From positions 103,042 to 167,041 of the forward strand of contig CACDUI010000002.1 in the NCBI GenBank assembly GCA_902555985.1: 64,000 bases of DNA, in the 5' to 3' direction. Below, piece by piece: positions 55,031-63,058 of the stretch; position 1 is the stretch's first letter; the number at the start of each line of letters is the position of its first letter. The notes below the pieces were generated by a model. It did no database searches and was not told the DNA's origin. It saw only the letters and a list, made by a program, of their open reading frames with translations. The translations under genes and the position numbers were made by a program. The DNA is from an uncultured Candidatus Actinomarina sp. GTDB taxonomy: Bacteria; Actinomycetota; Acidimicrobiia; Actinomarinales; Actinomarinaceae.

Positions 55031-55064
55031 TTTTAACCGGGCTGCAGAAACAACCCGGTTAAAA
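55031..55064 (-). terminator. Stem-loop between phnD and phnC (attenuator-like)
   Basis: TTTTAACCGGG (55031-55041) and CCCGGTTAAAA (55054-55064) form a perfect 11-bp stem with a 12-nt loop. On the minus strand it follows the phnD stop and precedes phnC. It has a T-rich 3' flank, so it can act as a partial terminator or an mRNA 3'-end block. Confidence 0.8.
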
Positions 55065-55072
55065 ATAATGTT

Positions 55073-56209
55073 TTATTCGTCGTAAAGTCCGAATTCTTCT
55101 GCAGCTTGTTTTACTACATCAAATTCTGAATTGTCTGCCGGAACAACGTCAGTCCAACCGTATATTTCATCCATTACAGCAGCTCCTTCATCAGTAGCCA
55201 TATAATCTGATAAAATTTGATATATTTTATTCTTCATATCCTCTGGTAGGTCACTTCTTACAGCAACAACGTCATTTGGAATTTCATCTGATATTCCGAT
55301 AGCAATAACTTTTTCACCAACATCTGGGTTAGTTTTTCTTAAAGTTCTTCTTGCATCATCATAAGTTACTCCAAATTTTGCATCACCGTTATATAGTCCG
55401 GAGATTACTCCATCATGTGAACCAGCAAATACTTGAGTTATGTCTTTTTGGTAATCAATACCCATATTTTTTAACTGTAATGAAGGATATAGGTATCCAG
55501 ATGTTGAACCTTCTTCAACAAATAATACTTTTTCACCCTTTAACACATTTAAGTCTGCCTCACATGCATAACCTGGGCTGACTGTTACATCAACACCATC
55601 AATATTTCTGACTTCGGGAATTTTACCGTCGTCACCAAAAGTCCAACCAACTTGTAATGCTTTAACATCTGGTGATTCAGTTTCAGAACCCAAAATGAGT
55701 TGTGGTACTCCATCAATGTTTTCAAAAGCACCAATTACTGGTGGCGCATTACATACACTTGGATCTGTTGTCCAGAAGTTAGCATGGTAAGAACCAGAAC
55801 CATATCTTACAACCTTTGCTATTGCTTCTATTCGTGTTGGGAATACATTTAATGCATTTACATAACCTAATGTATTAAATGCTCCAATGTCAGCTTGACC
55901 AGAACCCATTGCAACTAATAGACCTGAAAAGTCACTAGTTACGAATCCTTCAACTTCAATACCTAACCCATTAGTCAAAACTTCCATTAATGGTTTGATA
56001 TTATCTTGAAGGTCAGCTTGTTCTGCACTTGGAATGAAACCAAAAGTTATTTTATCTAATGTCTCACCAACAGTAACTGCTGGTGAATCTAATGTCTCGG
56101 CCTCCTCAACAACTGCAGGTTCTTCTACAGTTTCCTCATCAGCACTACCACCACAGGCAGCAAGAACCAATGATAAAACAAGTAGAATAAGAAATGATTT
56201 TTTAGTCAT
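55073..56209 (-). CDS. phnD: PhnD-type phosphate/phosphite/phosphonate-binding lipoprotein
   Basis: 378 residues with a lipoprotein signal peptide ending in VLAAC (Cys at about residue 19) and a Glu-rich linker. The PhnD-like core has ITFGFIPSAEQADLQDNIKP, MGSGQADIGAFNTLGYVNAL (about 110) and EEGSTSGYLYPSLQLKNMGI. Two extra cysteines around residues 156 and 216 may form a disulfide. GGAGG is present just before the ATG. Without C-P lyase or phosphonatase genes in view, the true ligand (phosphonate, phosphite or phosphate ester) is open. Confidence 0.93.
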   Translation of the reverse strand: MTKKSFLILLVLSLVLAACGGSADEETVEEPAVVEEAETLDSPAVTVGETLDKITFGFIPSAEQADLQDNIKPLMEVLTNGLGIEVEGFVTSDFSGLLVAMGSGQADIGAFNTLGYVNALNVFPTRIEAIAKVVRYGSGSYHANFWTTDPSVCNAPPVIGAFENIDGVPQLILGSETESPDVKALQVGWTFGDDGKIPEVRNIDGVDVTVSPGYACEADLNVLKGEKVLFVEEGSTSGYLYPSLQLKNMGIDYQKDITQVFAGSHDGVISGLYNGDAKFGVTYDDARRTLRKTNPDVGEKVIAIGISDEIPNDVVAVRSDLPEDMKNKIYQILSDYMATDEGAAVMDEIYGWTDVVPADNSEFDVVKQAAEEFGLYDE

Positions 56210-56272
56210 TTTTCCTCCGCTAGCTTATAAGCTCATCATACATAATTTTTATATAACGTTCTCTTTTTAAAA

Positions 56273-56755
56273 TTAAAAGTTTGTTAAATCTATCTCACCG
56301 TAAGTTCGAGAAATTATATTTCCATTTGTATCAAGCACCACAGTTATGGGTTGACCAACAATTTTAAAATAGTCTCTAAGTTCAGGTGTGGAAAATCCAA
56401 TTCTAAGTTGTCCATTTAAATTTTCATTAACCCAGCTCATTGTTGTTTCATACTCACTATGCGCTAAAGCTAAAACATCATATTCATCTGATAACTTAGC
56501 TAATTCATTTTCTACGACAGGCAACTCCCGTCTACAGATACCTCAGTAATCGGCCCAAAATAGAATGATAGTTTTCTTATCTGTGATATTTTCTACAACG
56601 ACAGCCTCAGTTGAATCTATGTATTTAAAAGAAGTTTCAGTAATAGCATCTGTTGACTCTGCAACAACGTTTAATGATTCACTTCCTAGTTCATTACTTG
56701 CTCCATATGAGCATGAAATTAACAAAATAATGAATATTGGTAAATATCGTTTCAT
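56273..56755 (-). CDS. Candidate selenoprotein: TlpA/thioredoxin-like lipoprotein with Sec (TGA) in the redox site
   Basis: Read through one TGA (56545-56543), this frame gives 160 residues: a lipoprotein signal (KRYLPIFIILLISC), a linker, and a thioredoxin fold with ILFWADY-U-GICRRELP at residues 64-79. TlpA-like proteins have W-x-x-x-C-x-x-C-R-x-x-x-P here, so TGA replaces the first catalytic Cys and gives U-G-I-C; the second Cys is kept. The cis-Pro segment GQPITVVLD and the end GEIDLTNF are intact. TATGAT lies six bases before its ATG (56762-56767). Downstream of the TGA sits a hairpin. TGA is a normal stop elsewhere in this window (for example 63021). A nonsense mutation is the alternative. 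Confidence 0.72.
56512..56537 (-). promoter_or_regulatory. Candidate bacterial SECIS hairpin downstream of the TGA
   Basis: On the minus strand, GACGGG pairs with CCTGTC (one G-U) around the 5-nt loop AGTTG; the stem extends outward through CTGT/GTAG with a bulged A. The loop starts 16 nt after the TGA and has G as its second base and U next, as described for bacterial SECIS elements (stem just after the UGA, G in the first two loop positions). Confidence 0.6.
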
Positions 56756-56802
56756 GATTTAATCATAATATTATTGATGAATAACCTTGCTATCCTAAAT
56801 AT

Positions 56803-57996
56803 GTGAATATTGCACTTTTGAGCGTTGGTACAGAAATATTATTGGGTGATACAGTTAACACTAATCTAGCATCACTAGGTCAGATCCTGTATAGTAATGG
56901 CTTCATGCTCTCATCAGAAAAAACTGTTTCTGATGATAAGGAAATGATTCAAGATGCTATCAATGAAATGCTTCAAAATAATGATGTCATTATAACTTGT
57001 GGTGGAATTGGACCGACAGAGGATGACTTTACTAAAGAAGTTATTTCTGAAATGCTTAATTTAACGCTTATCGTTGACGAGGATCATCTTACATGGATGA
57101 AATCACGATGGGAGAGTAGAGGTATGAATATGCCCTCTACAAATATTAAACAAGCTGAAATTCCCGAAGGCGCAACTAAATTGAATAACACAACTGGAAC
57201 ATCACCTGGAATTTACATTGAACACAAAAATAAACATATTTTTATACTCCCTGGACCACCGAGAGAGTTTATACCTTTAGTAACAGATGAGTTAATACCA
57301 TTTCTAAACAACAAATTTACAAAGGTAGAAAAAGATTATGAATTTATTTTATTTTTTAATGAAGCAGAATCAGCTTTAGCAGAAAAGATTGATAAATTTA
57401 AGCCTGAAGGATTAGATATTGCTTACTTAGCAAGCAAAGGAATTATAAAATTACGTATTGATAAGAATTCAGTTACTGATAGTTTATTAAAAGATTTTAA
57501 ATATCAAATTGAAAATACATTAAAAGACAACATATTAAGTTATGAAAATATCCCAGCATCAAAAGTGTTGTTAAATAAATTACGAGAAAATAATTACACA
57601 ATATCCTTAGTAGAAAGTGTTACAGGTGGTGCATTTTCTAAAGAACTAGTAAACCATGCTGGAGCAAGTGAAACTTTAGTTGCATCTAATGTGTTGTATT
57701 CTATGGATGCAAAAAAAGAATTATTAAATGCAGAACCCATTGAAGACTGGACAATTCTTACAGAAAATTTAGCAATAGAATCAATGAAAAAATATAATTC
57801 ATCAATTGGATTAGCAGTTTTGGGTGAAGCTGGTCCGATACCATCAAGTAACTATAAAATTGGTGAAATATTTATCTCTATTTGTATTGGTAGCGAAATA
57901 TCTAATTTCACACATAAATTAAGAGGAAATAGGGAAGATATAATAAATAGAGCAGTAAATAACTGTATTTGGGATTTATTAAATTTAATTAAGTAG
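56803..57996 (+). CDS. cinA: CinA-type competence/damage-inducible protein (NMN deamidase family)
   Basis: 397 residues from GTG at 56803. The N-terminal MoCF-like domain has SVGTEILLGDTVNTNLASLG and TCGGIGPTEDDFTKEVI; the C-terminal domain has SLVESVTGGAFSKELVNHAG, the nucleotide amidase pattern. It sits just upstream of recA, as in many bacteria (cinA-recA). TATCCT lies exactly six bases before the GTG. The gene is divergent from the candidate selenoprotein. Confidence 0.93.
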   Translation: MNIALLSVGTEILLGDTVNTNLASLGQILYSNGFMLSSEKTVSDDKEMIQDAINEMLQNNDVIITCGGIGPTEDDFTKEVISEMLNLTLIVDEDHLTWMKSRWESRGMNMPSTNIKQAEIPEGATKLNNTTGTSPGIYIEHKNKHIFILPGPPREFIPLVTDELIPFLNNKFTKVEKDYEFILFFNEAESALAEKIDKFKPEGLDIAYLASKGIIKLRIDKNSVTDSLLKDFKYQIENTLKDNILSYENIPASKVLLNKLRENNYTISLVESVTGGAFSKELVNHAGASETLVASNVLYSMDAKKELLNAEPIEDWTILTENLAIESMKKYNSSIGLAVLGEAGPIPSSNYKIGEIFISICIGSEISNFTHKLRGNREDIINRAVNNCIWDLLNLIK

Positions 57997-58001
57997 TTGC
58001 T

Positions 58002-58048
58002 ATCGAACAGATGTTCGATTAAAATTTGTCATATACAGATGTTTTAAT
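58002..58048 (+). promoter_or_regulatory. recA promoter: LexA box plus RecA-NDp-like element
   Basis: ATCGAAC-AGAT-GTTCGAT (58002-58019) is a perfect inverted repeat around four bases and contains the GAAC-N4-GTTC SOS box. It is followed by TTGTCATAT (58026-58034), eight bases and TTTAAT (58043-58048), close to the actinobacterial RecA-NDp consensus TTGTCRgtg-N8-TAnnnT. AGGAGA (58073-58078) then precedes the ATG. Confidence 0.85.
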
Positions 58049-58083
58049 AGTTATTAATTAATGTAATTAAATAGGAGATAACA

Positions 58084-59136
58084 ATGGATAAAGACAGGGC
58101 AAAAAAACTAGAAACAGTTTTTTCGCAAATAGAAAAACAATTTGGTGAGGGTTCTTTGATGAAACTTGGTTCAGACCAAGTTAGGCAAATCCCTTCTATA
58201 TCTACAGGAGCGCTATCGATAGACCTTGCATTAGGTATAGGTGGCGTACCTAAAGGTAGAGTTATAGAGATCTATGGTCCAGAAAGTTCTGGAAAAACAA
58301 CACTCTCATTGCATATTGCTGCTGAAGCTCAAAAAGCTGGAGGAGTAGCCGCCTTTATTGATGCTGAGCATGCTTTAGATCCAATCTATGCAAGTGCTCT
58401 TGGAGTGGACATAGATGAGCTACTTGTTTCACAACCTGATACAGGCGAGCAAGCATTAGAGATAGCAAATATGTTAATTGATTCAGAAGGTGTAGATGTA
58501 GTTGTTATTGATTCTGTAGCTGCTTTAGTTCCGCAGGCAGAAATTGATGGAGAAATGGGCCAATCACATGTTGGTTTACAAGCTAGATTAATGTCACAAG
58601 CATTAAGAAAACTTACATCTTCTATAAATAAAACACAAACTACTGTAATTTTTATTAATCAAATTAGAGAAAAGATTGGAGTTATGTGGGGATCTCCAGA
58701 AACTACAAGTGGGGGTAGAGCACTTAAGTTTTATGCTTCCGTGAGAATTGATATACGAAGAATTGAAACACTAAAAGTTGGTGCTGAAATGATTGGAAAT
58801 CGAGTGAGAGCAAAAATTGTTAAAAATAAAGTAGCACCACCTTTCAAAGAAGCTCAGTTTGATATTATGTTCGGTCAAGGTATCTCTAGAGAAGGAAGTT
58901 TAGTTGACGTTGGGGTTGAACATGGAATAGTTAGAAAAGCTGGAGCATGGTTCACATATGATGAGATTCAACTAGGACAAGGAAAAGAAAACTCTAAACG
59001 ATTTTTAAGAGAAAATGTTGATATAGCTCTTCAATTAGAAACTGATGTTTATAAAGCAGTAGGTTTAATTGAATCTGATGAATCTGATGAAGAAGTTATA
59101 GAAGATGAAACAGAAGATACAACTGCTGAAAAATAA
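58084..59136 (+). CDS. recA: Recombinase A
   Basis: 350 residues. Walker [16 protein letters not shown] (about 61-75), Walker [13 protein letters not shown] (about 139-150), the L2 region [20 protein letters not shown] and the acidic C-terminal tail are all typical. It forms filaments for recombinational repair and triggers LexA and UmuD self-cleavage. recX, a usual downstream partner in Actinobacteria, is absent: miaB follows. Confidence 0.98.
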   Translation: MDKDRAKKLETVFSQIEKQFGEGSLMKLGSDQVRQIPSISTGALSIDLALGIGGVPKGRVIEIYGPESSGKTTLSLHIAAEAQKAGGVAAFIDAEHALDPIYASALGVDIDELLVSQPDTGEQALEIANMLIDSEGVDVVVIDSVAALVPQAEIDGEMGQSHVGLQARLMSQALRKLTSSINKTQTTVIFINQIREKIGVMWGSPETTSGGRALKFYASVRIDIRRIETLKVGAEMIGNRVRAKIVKNKVAPPFKEAQFDIMFGQGISREGSLVDVGVEHGIVRKAGAWFTYDEIQLGQGKENSKRFLRENVDIALQLETDVYKAVGLIESDESDEEVIEDETEDTTAEK

Positions 59137-59174
59137 TACAAGTATTATTTAAATAACAATTTTATAATTCAATT

Positions 59175-60551
59175 GTGGAACAAACAGTTGAAATTAAGTC
59201 AAAGATAAATATTACCCCATCTCGGGTTGGTAAAAAATATTATGTTAAAACTTTTGGCTGTCAAATGAATGTCCATGATTCTGAAAAGATTGCTGGAATG
59301 TTCGAACTTGATGGCATGATAAAAGCTAATTCTGAGGAAAACGCAGATGTTTTATTTATTAATACATGCACTATACGTGAAAATGCTGATGACAAACTAT
59401 ATGGAACATTAGGTCAATTAAAACAGTGGAAGAGTAAACAAAATCATCGAAAATTATTAGTAGGCGGATGTGCTGCACAAAAAGATAAGGCATTAGTTCG
59501 AGATAGGGCCCCTTGGGTTGATGTAGTTTTAGGTACACACAATCTTACAAATATTATTAATTTATTAAATCAATCAGAAGACTGGGGTCCGGTAACTGAA
59601 ATTGTTGATGAAATTGAACAAATGCCAACTGACGCTCCATCGATCAGAGAATCAGAATATTCAGCATGGATAACAATTCAAATCGGATGTAATAATTCCT
59701 GCACTTTTTGCATCGTCCCATCTGTAAGAGGTCCTGAAATAAGCAGACGACCTGGTGATATTATTAACGAAGCACAACAGTTAGTTGATACTGGAGTTAA
59801 AGAGATAACTTTATTAGGACAAAATGTTAACTCATATGGCCGTGATTTAAAAATTGATAACAAAAGCACACCGTACTTTGCAAATCTTTTAACACAGTTA
59901 AATAAAATAGATGGATTAGAAAGAATACGTTTTACTTCACCACACCCAAAAGACTTTAAAGAAGAAACAATATATGCTGTTAGAGACTTAGAAAAAGTTT
60001 GTAATCAAATTCATGTACCTTTACAAAGTGGAAGCAGTAAACTTCTTGCAAAAATGCATAGAGGTTATAACAAAGAACGATTTATTCAAAAAATTGATAT
60101 GATAAAATCAATTATTCCAGACATATCTCTTACAACTGATATTATTGTAGGTTTTCCTGGTGAAACTGATGAAGATTTTGCAGACACCATGGATATAGTC
60201 AATTATGCTGAATTTGATTCTATTTATATGTTTCAATTTTCACCAAGGCCAGGGACAGCTGCTTATGATATGGAAGATGATTTTATTAATCAGGAAATTA
60301 TTACAAACCGTTTTCAACATTTGAAAGATGTACAAACAGATATTAGTTCAAGAAGATTAAAAAGATTTATTGGCACATCACAATCAGTTCTCATTGAAAA
60401 CATATCTAAAAAGAACGAACAAATCTTTACTGGAAAAATTAATAGTGGTCAAATTACTCACATTGAGAAAACTGGAGTTTCTGTTGGAGATCTAGTAAAT
60501 ATTAATATTGTTGATTCAACTCCATTTTATTTGAAAGCAGAAAAAATCTAA
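59175..60551 (+). CDS. miaB: tRNA-2-methylthio-N6-dimethylallyladenosine synthase
   Basis: 458-residue radical-SAM methylthiotransferase. UPF0004 domain with KTFGCQMNVHDSEKIAGMF (about residue 24), NTCTIRENADDK and GGCAAQKDKAL, the radical-SAM cluster QIGCNNSCTFCIVPSVRG (about 170) and a C-terminal TRAM domain. It modifies A37 after MiaA. TATAAT at 59163-59168 lies exactly six bases before the GTG at 59175, so it starts a leaderless transcript. Confidence 0.96.
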   Translation: MEQTVEIKSKINITPSRVGKKYYVKTFGCQMNVHDSEKIAGMFELDGMIKANSEENADVLFINTCTIRENADDKLYGTLGQLKQWKSKQNHRKLLVGGCAAQKDKALVRDRAPWVDVVLGTHNLTNIINLLNQSEDWGPVTEIVDEIEQMPTDAPSIRESEYSAWITIQIGCNNSCTFCIVPSVRGPEISRRPGDIINEAQQLVDTGVKEITLLGQNVNSYGRDLKIDNKSTPYFANLLTQLNKIDGLERIRFTSPHPKDFKEETIYAVRDLEKVCNQIHVPLQSGSSKLLAKMHRGYNKERFIQKIDMIKSIIPDISLTTDIIVGFPGETDEDFADTMDIVNYAEFDSIYMFQFSPRPGTAAYDMEDDFINQEIITNRFQHLKDVQTDISSRRLKRFIGTSQSVLIENISKKNEQIFTGKINSGQITHIEKTGVSVGDLVNINIVDSTPFYLKAEKI

Positions 60552-60552
60552 T

Positions 60553-61377
60553 TTGTTGTATTTTCTTACTGGTATTACCGCTTCTGGAAAATCTAATTTA
60601 GCTCATAAAATTGCTCTCGAAAATAACATGTCTATTCTTTCTGTTGATTCAATGGCCGTATACAGAGGTCTTGATATTTTAACTGCTAAACCAACAGATG
60701 TTATGCAAGCACAGGTTAAATATTATGGTATTGATATAGCTGAATGTGACCAAAATTTCTCAATTATCGATTATTTAAATTATTTAATCGATCAAGAAAT
60801 ACCAGAGAAATCTTTTAATGAAGATATCTTAGCTGTTGGCGGTTCAGGGTTATATGTAAAAGCTATTACTGATCGTTATGAATTTATGCCCACTGATCCA
60901 GCAATAAGGTCAGAATTAGAACAGCTAAATTATAATCAATTAATTATGTTTCATGAATTAAATGAAATACCAATTCCTGAAATAGAATTGAATAAAAGAC
61001 GGTTAATGAGAAACATTGAAAGTTATATATTAGAAGAATCAAAATATGTTTTCCCAGATGTGTGTTTACCTGATAATTATGTTGGTATTTTTTGGAATCA
61101 TCCAGATTACAAAATCAATATAGAAAATAGAACAAAATATATGGTTAATAATGGCTTAGTAGATGAAATTAATAAAATTAAAAATCCTTCAAAAACTATT
61201 CTTCAAGCTATAGGTATGAATCTATCTGAAAATCTTGAGGAGAATATTAATATAAAAACTAAAAGACTCGCAAAAAAACAAATTACATGGTTTAAAAAAG
61301 AAGATAAGTTAAAAATGATTGAATCTGATAACGAAGAAGAAGTATACAATTCCTTTATGGAGATTATTAATGTCTAA
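60553..61377 (+). CDS. miaA: tRNA dimethylallyltransferase
   Basis: 274 residues from TTG at 60553, one base after the miaB stop. P-loop TGITASGKSNLAHKI (about residues 6-20), then SVDSMAVYRGLDI and AKPTDVMQAQVKYYGID, and VGGSGLYVKAI. It prenylates A37 of tRNA before MiaB acts. It is shorter than the usual 300 residues but no core motif is missing. It overlaps dapF by 8 nt. Confidence 0.93.
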   Translation: MLYFLTGITASGKSNLAHKIALENNMSILSVDSMAVYRGLDILTAKPTDVMQAQVKYYGIDIAECDQNFSIIDYLNYLIDQEIPEKSFNEDILAVGGSGLYVKAITDRYEFMPTDPAIRSELEQLNYNQLIMFHELNEIPIPEIELNKRRLMRNIESYILEESKYVFPDVCLPDNYVGIFWNHPDYKINIENRTKYMVNNGLVDEINKIKNPSKTILQAIGMNLSENLEENINIKTKRLAKKQITWFKKEDKLKMIESDNEEEVYNSFMEIINV

Positions 61378-62104
61378 CTTTGCTTACATGTCTGGAACCG
61401 GTAATAACTTTCTCGTTGGTAAATATGATGGTCCAGTTTCTGAAATTCAAATTATTGCTCTAGTTAGTGATTCTGAGCATGATGTTGATGGTGTTATATT
61501 TGTAGAACCAATTAATGAAGATTATGTAAAAATGCATTATTTTAACAATGATGGATCCAGTGCAGAACTTTGTGTTAATGGTGTGCGGTGCGTAGCTAAA
61601 TATTCACTAGATAATTCATATGTAAGTACAAATATTTTTACTGTTAATGCTCCAGTTGGTGATATAAATGTTTTTGTTGATAAAGACGATGTTGAGATAG
61701 AGGCACCTATACCAACGTACGATAACAATGAAATTAATTTTCAAGAATTTATTGGAATTAAATCTACAGTTGGTAATCCTCATTTAATGATTGAAGTTAA
61801 CGATGTTGATAATACAGATCTTGAAAGTTTGAATAACGAAGTTAAAGCCTCTGGTAATTTTCCTGATGGTGTGAATATTGAAATATATCAATTTATAAAT
61901 AGTAGTTATATAAAGGCTAGAGTTTATGAAAGAGGTGTAGGGGAGACAGATGCATGTGGGTCCGGAGCATTGTGTTTGTTCAATTATTTAAATAAAACAG
62001 AAAAATTAGAAAATAACTCTTTTGTTATGTATCCAGGAGGAGATTTAAATTTAAGATTTGAAAATGATAAATTATTTCTTTCTGGAGAAGTTATATATCT
62101 CTAA
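61370..62104 (+). CDS. dapF: Diaminopimelate epimerase
   Basis: 244 residues from the ATG at 61370, which aligns the opening NFAYMSGTGNNFLV; an upstream in-frame ATG at 61319 lies deep in miaA. Catalytic cysteines are in AELCVNGVRCVAKY (about residue 66) and GETDACGSGALC (about 196). It makes meso-DAP for lysine and peptidoglycan, linking to dapA/dapB. Its end overlaps lexA, convergently, by 14 bp. Confidence 0.95.
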   Translation: MSNFAYMSGTGNNFLVGKYDGPVSEIQIIALVSDSEHDVDGVIFVEPINEDYVKMHYFNNDGSSAELCVNGVRCVAKYSLDNSYVSTNIFTVNAPVGDINVFVDKDDVEIEAPIPTYDNNEINFQEFIGIKSTVGNPHLMIEVNDVDNTDLESLNNEVKASGNFPDGVNIEIYQFINSSYIKARVYERGVGETDACGSGALCLFNYLNKTEKLENNSFVMYPGGDLNLRFENDKLFLSGEVIYL

Positions 62105-62675
62105 ATAAACTTACTACTTTACCTACAGGTTGAGTGTTTTCATTTATTTCATAATTTTGATAGTTTTTATTGGCAGGTATTAGGTATTTTTTACCAGAGA
62201 TAGTATCTAAATATTTTACTGTTGCTTCAGTATCATTTATCATGAATGCACCGATATCACCATTTTTAGGTTCAATATTTTTATCTACAACGACTATATC
62301 TCCGTCATGAATACCAGCTTCTATCATTGAATCTCCATTAACCTTTAAAGCAAATAAATCTTTATTATATTTTTCTTCAACGATAGGTATTTCACCTACT
62401 TTGTTTTCCTCAGCTAACAGCGGTGTTCCAGCTGATATCTCACCTATTACTGGAATAGTTTTAAAGTTTATTATTTTCTTATTATTTGAGATTGATCTTG
62501 ATAAATTAGCCTTTTTTGAAAGAAGACCTTTTTTAACTAAATTATCAAGGTGATATTGAACTGAACTTGTTGATTTGAGATTTACTGCACTAGCAATTTC
62601 TCTAACAGATGGTGCTTGACCTTCTAAAGCTAATTTCTTATTTATATAATTTAAAATTTCTGACTGCTTGTTCAT
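62091..62675 (-). CDS. lexA: SOS repressor LexA
   Basis: 194 residues. N-terminal winged-HTH APSVREIASAVNLKSTSSVQ (about residue 19-38), self-cleavage at A-G in EISAGTPLLAEE (about 78), Ser in KVNGDSMIEAG and Lys in EATVKYLD. It represses recA, itself and probably the LysM gene through GAAC-N4-GTTC boxes. The minus-strand TATAAT (62685-62690) has the box over its -35 region. Confidence 0.96.
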   Translation of the reverse strand: MNKQSEILNYINKKLALEGQAPSVREIASAVNLKSTSSVQYHLDNLVKKGLLSKKANLSRSISNNKKIINFKTIPVIGEISAGTPLLAEENKVGEIPIVEEKYNKDLFALKVNGDSMIEAGIHDGDIVVVDKNIEPKNGDIGAFMINDTEATVKYLDTISGKKYLIPANKNYQNYEINENTQPVGKVVSLFRDI

Positions 62676-62700
62676 ATATTATAAATTATAGCATAGATTA

Positions 62701-62750
62701 GAACATTTGTTCGAGAAAAATTTGTCATACATCATTTCTATATTGTTTTT
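62701..62750. promoter_or_regulatory. Divergent lexA/LysM promoter: LexA box plus RecA-NDp-like element
   Basis: GAACATTTGTTC (62701-62712) is the SOS box. On the plus strand it is followed by TTGTCATAC (62722-62730), exactly eight bases and TATATT (62739-62744), a full match to TTGTCR(n)3-N8-TAnnnT. TATATT is exactly six bases from the LysM ATG. The 13-mer AAAATTTGTCATA also occurs at recA with the same box spacing. Confidence 0.85.
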
Positions 62751-63023
62751 ATGAAGTTAAGAATTAAATTTATAGTTGTTTTGTATATTTTTAGTACATT
62801 AATAATAATTAGTTCAAAATCACCTTTAAAGAATTCTCAGACTATAGATAATACAGCAACAATTGAGTACAAAATTGAATATGGAGACACCCTTTGGTCA
62901 ATTGCATCAAAATTTAATCATAAAAATCATGAAAAATTTATATATATAGTAAAAAATTTAAATAATTTAGAAGATGCAACACTTTTCGTTGATCAAATAC
63001 TAGTTTTACCTACAAATATTTGA
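62751..63023 (+). CDS. LysM-domain protein, probable DNA-damage-induced division regulator
   Basis: 90 residues: a membrane anchor (about residues 4-22) and one LysM domain (IEYGDTLWSIASKFNHKN, then ILVLP) for peptidoglycan binding. Its place between lexA and nrdR is that of Rv2719c in mycobacteria and resembles yneA beside lexA in Bacillus, which delay division after DNA damage. The SOS/RecA-NDp promoter supports this. It is leaderless by -10 position. Confidence 0.85.
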   Translation: MKLRIKFIVVLYIFSTLIIISSKSPLKNSQTIDNTATIEYKIEYGDTLWSIASKFNHKNHEKFIYIVKNLNNLEDATLFVDQILVLPTNI

Positions 63024-63058
63024 TACAAGATTTAGAGATAACTATAATGATACTATAT

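Noticed and set aside
56543..56545. TGA read as tryptophan (alternative genetic code)
   Set aside because: TGA serves as a normal stop at other genes here (for example cofH at 1949-1951 and the LysM gene at 63021), and Trp would not make sense at the catalytic Cys position.
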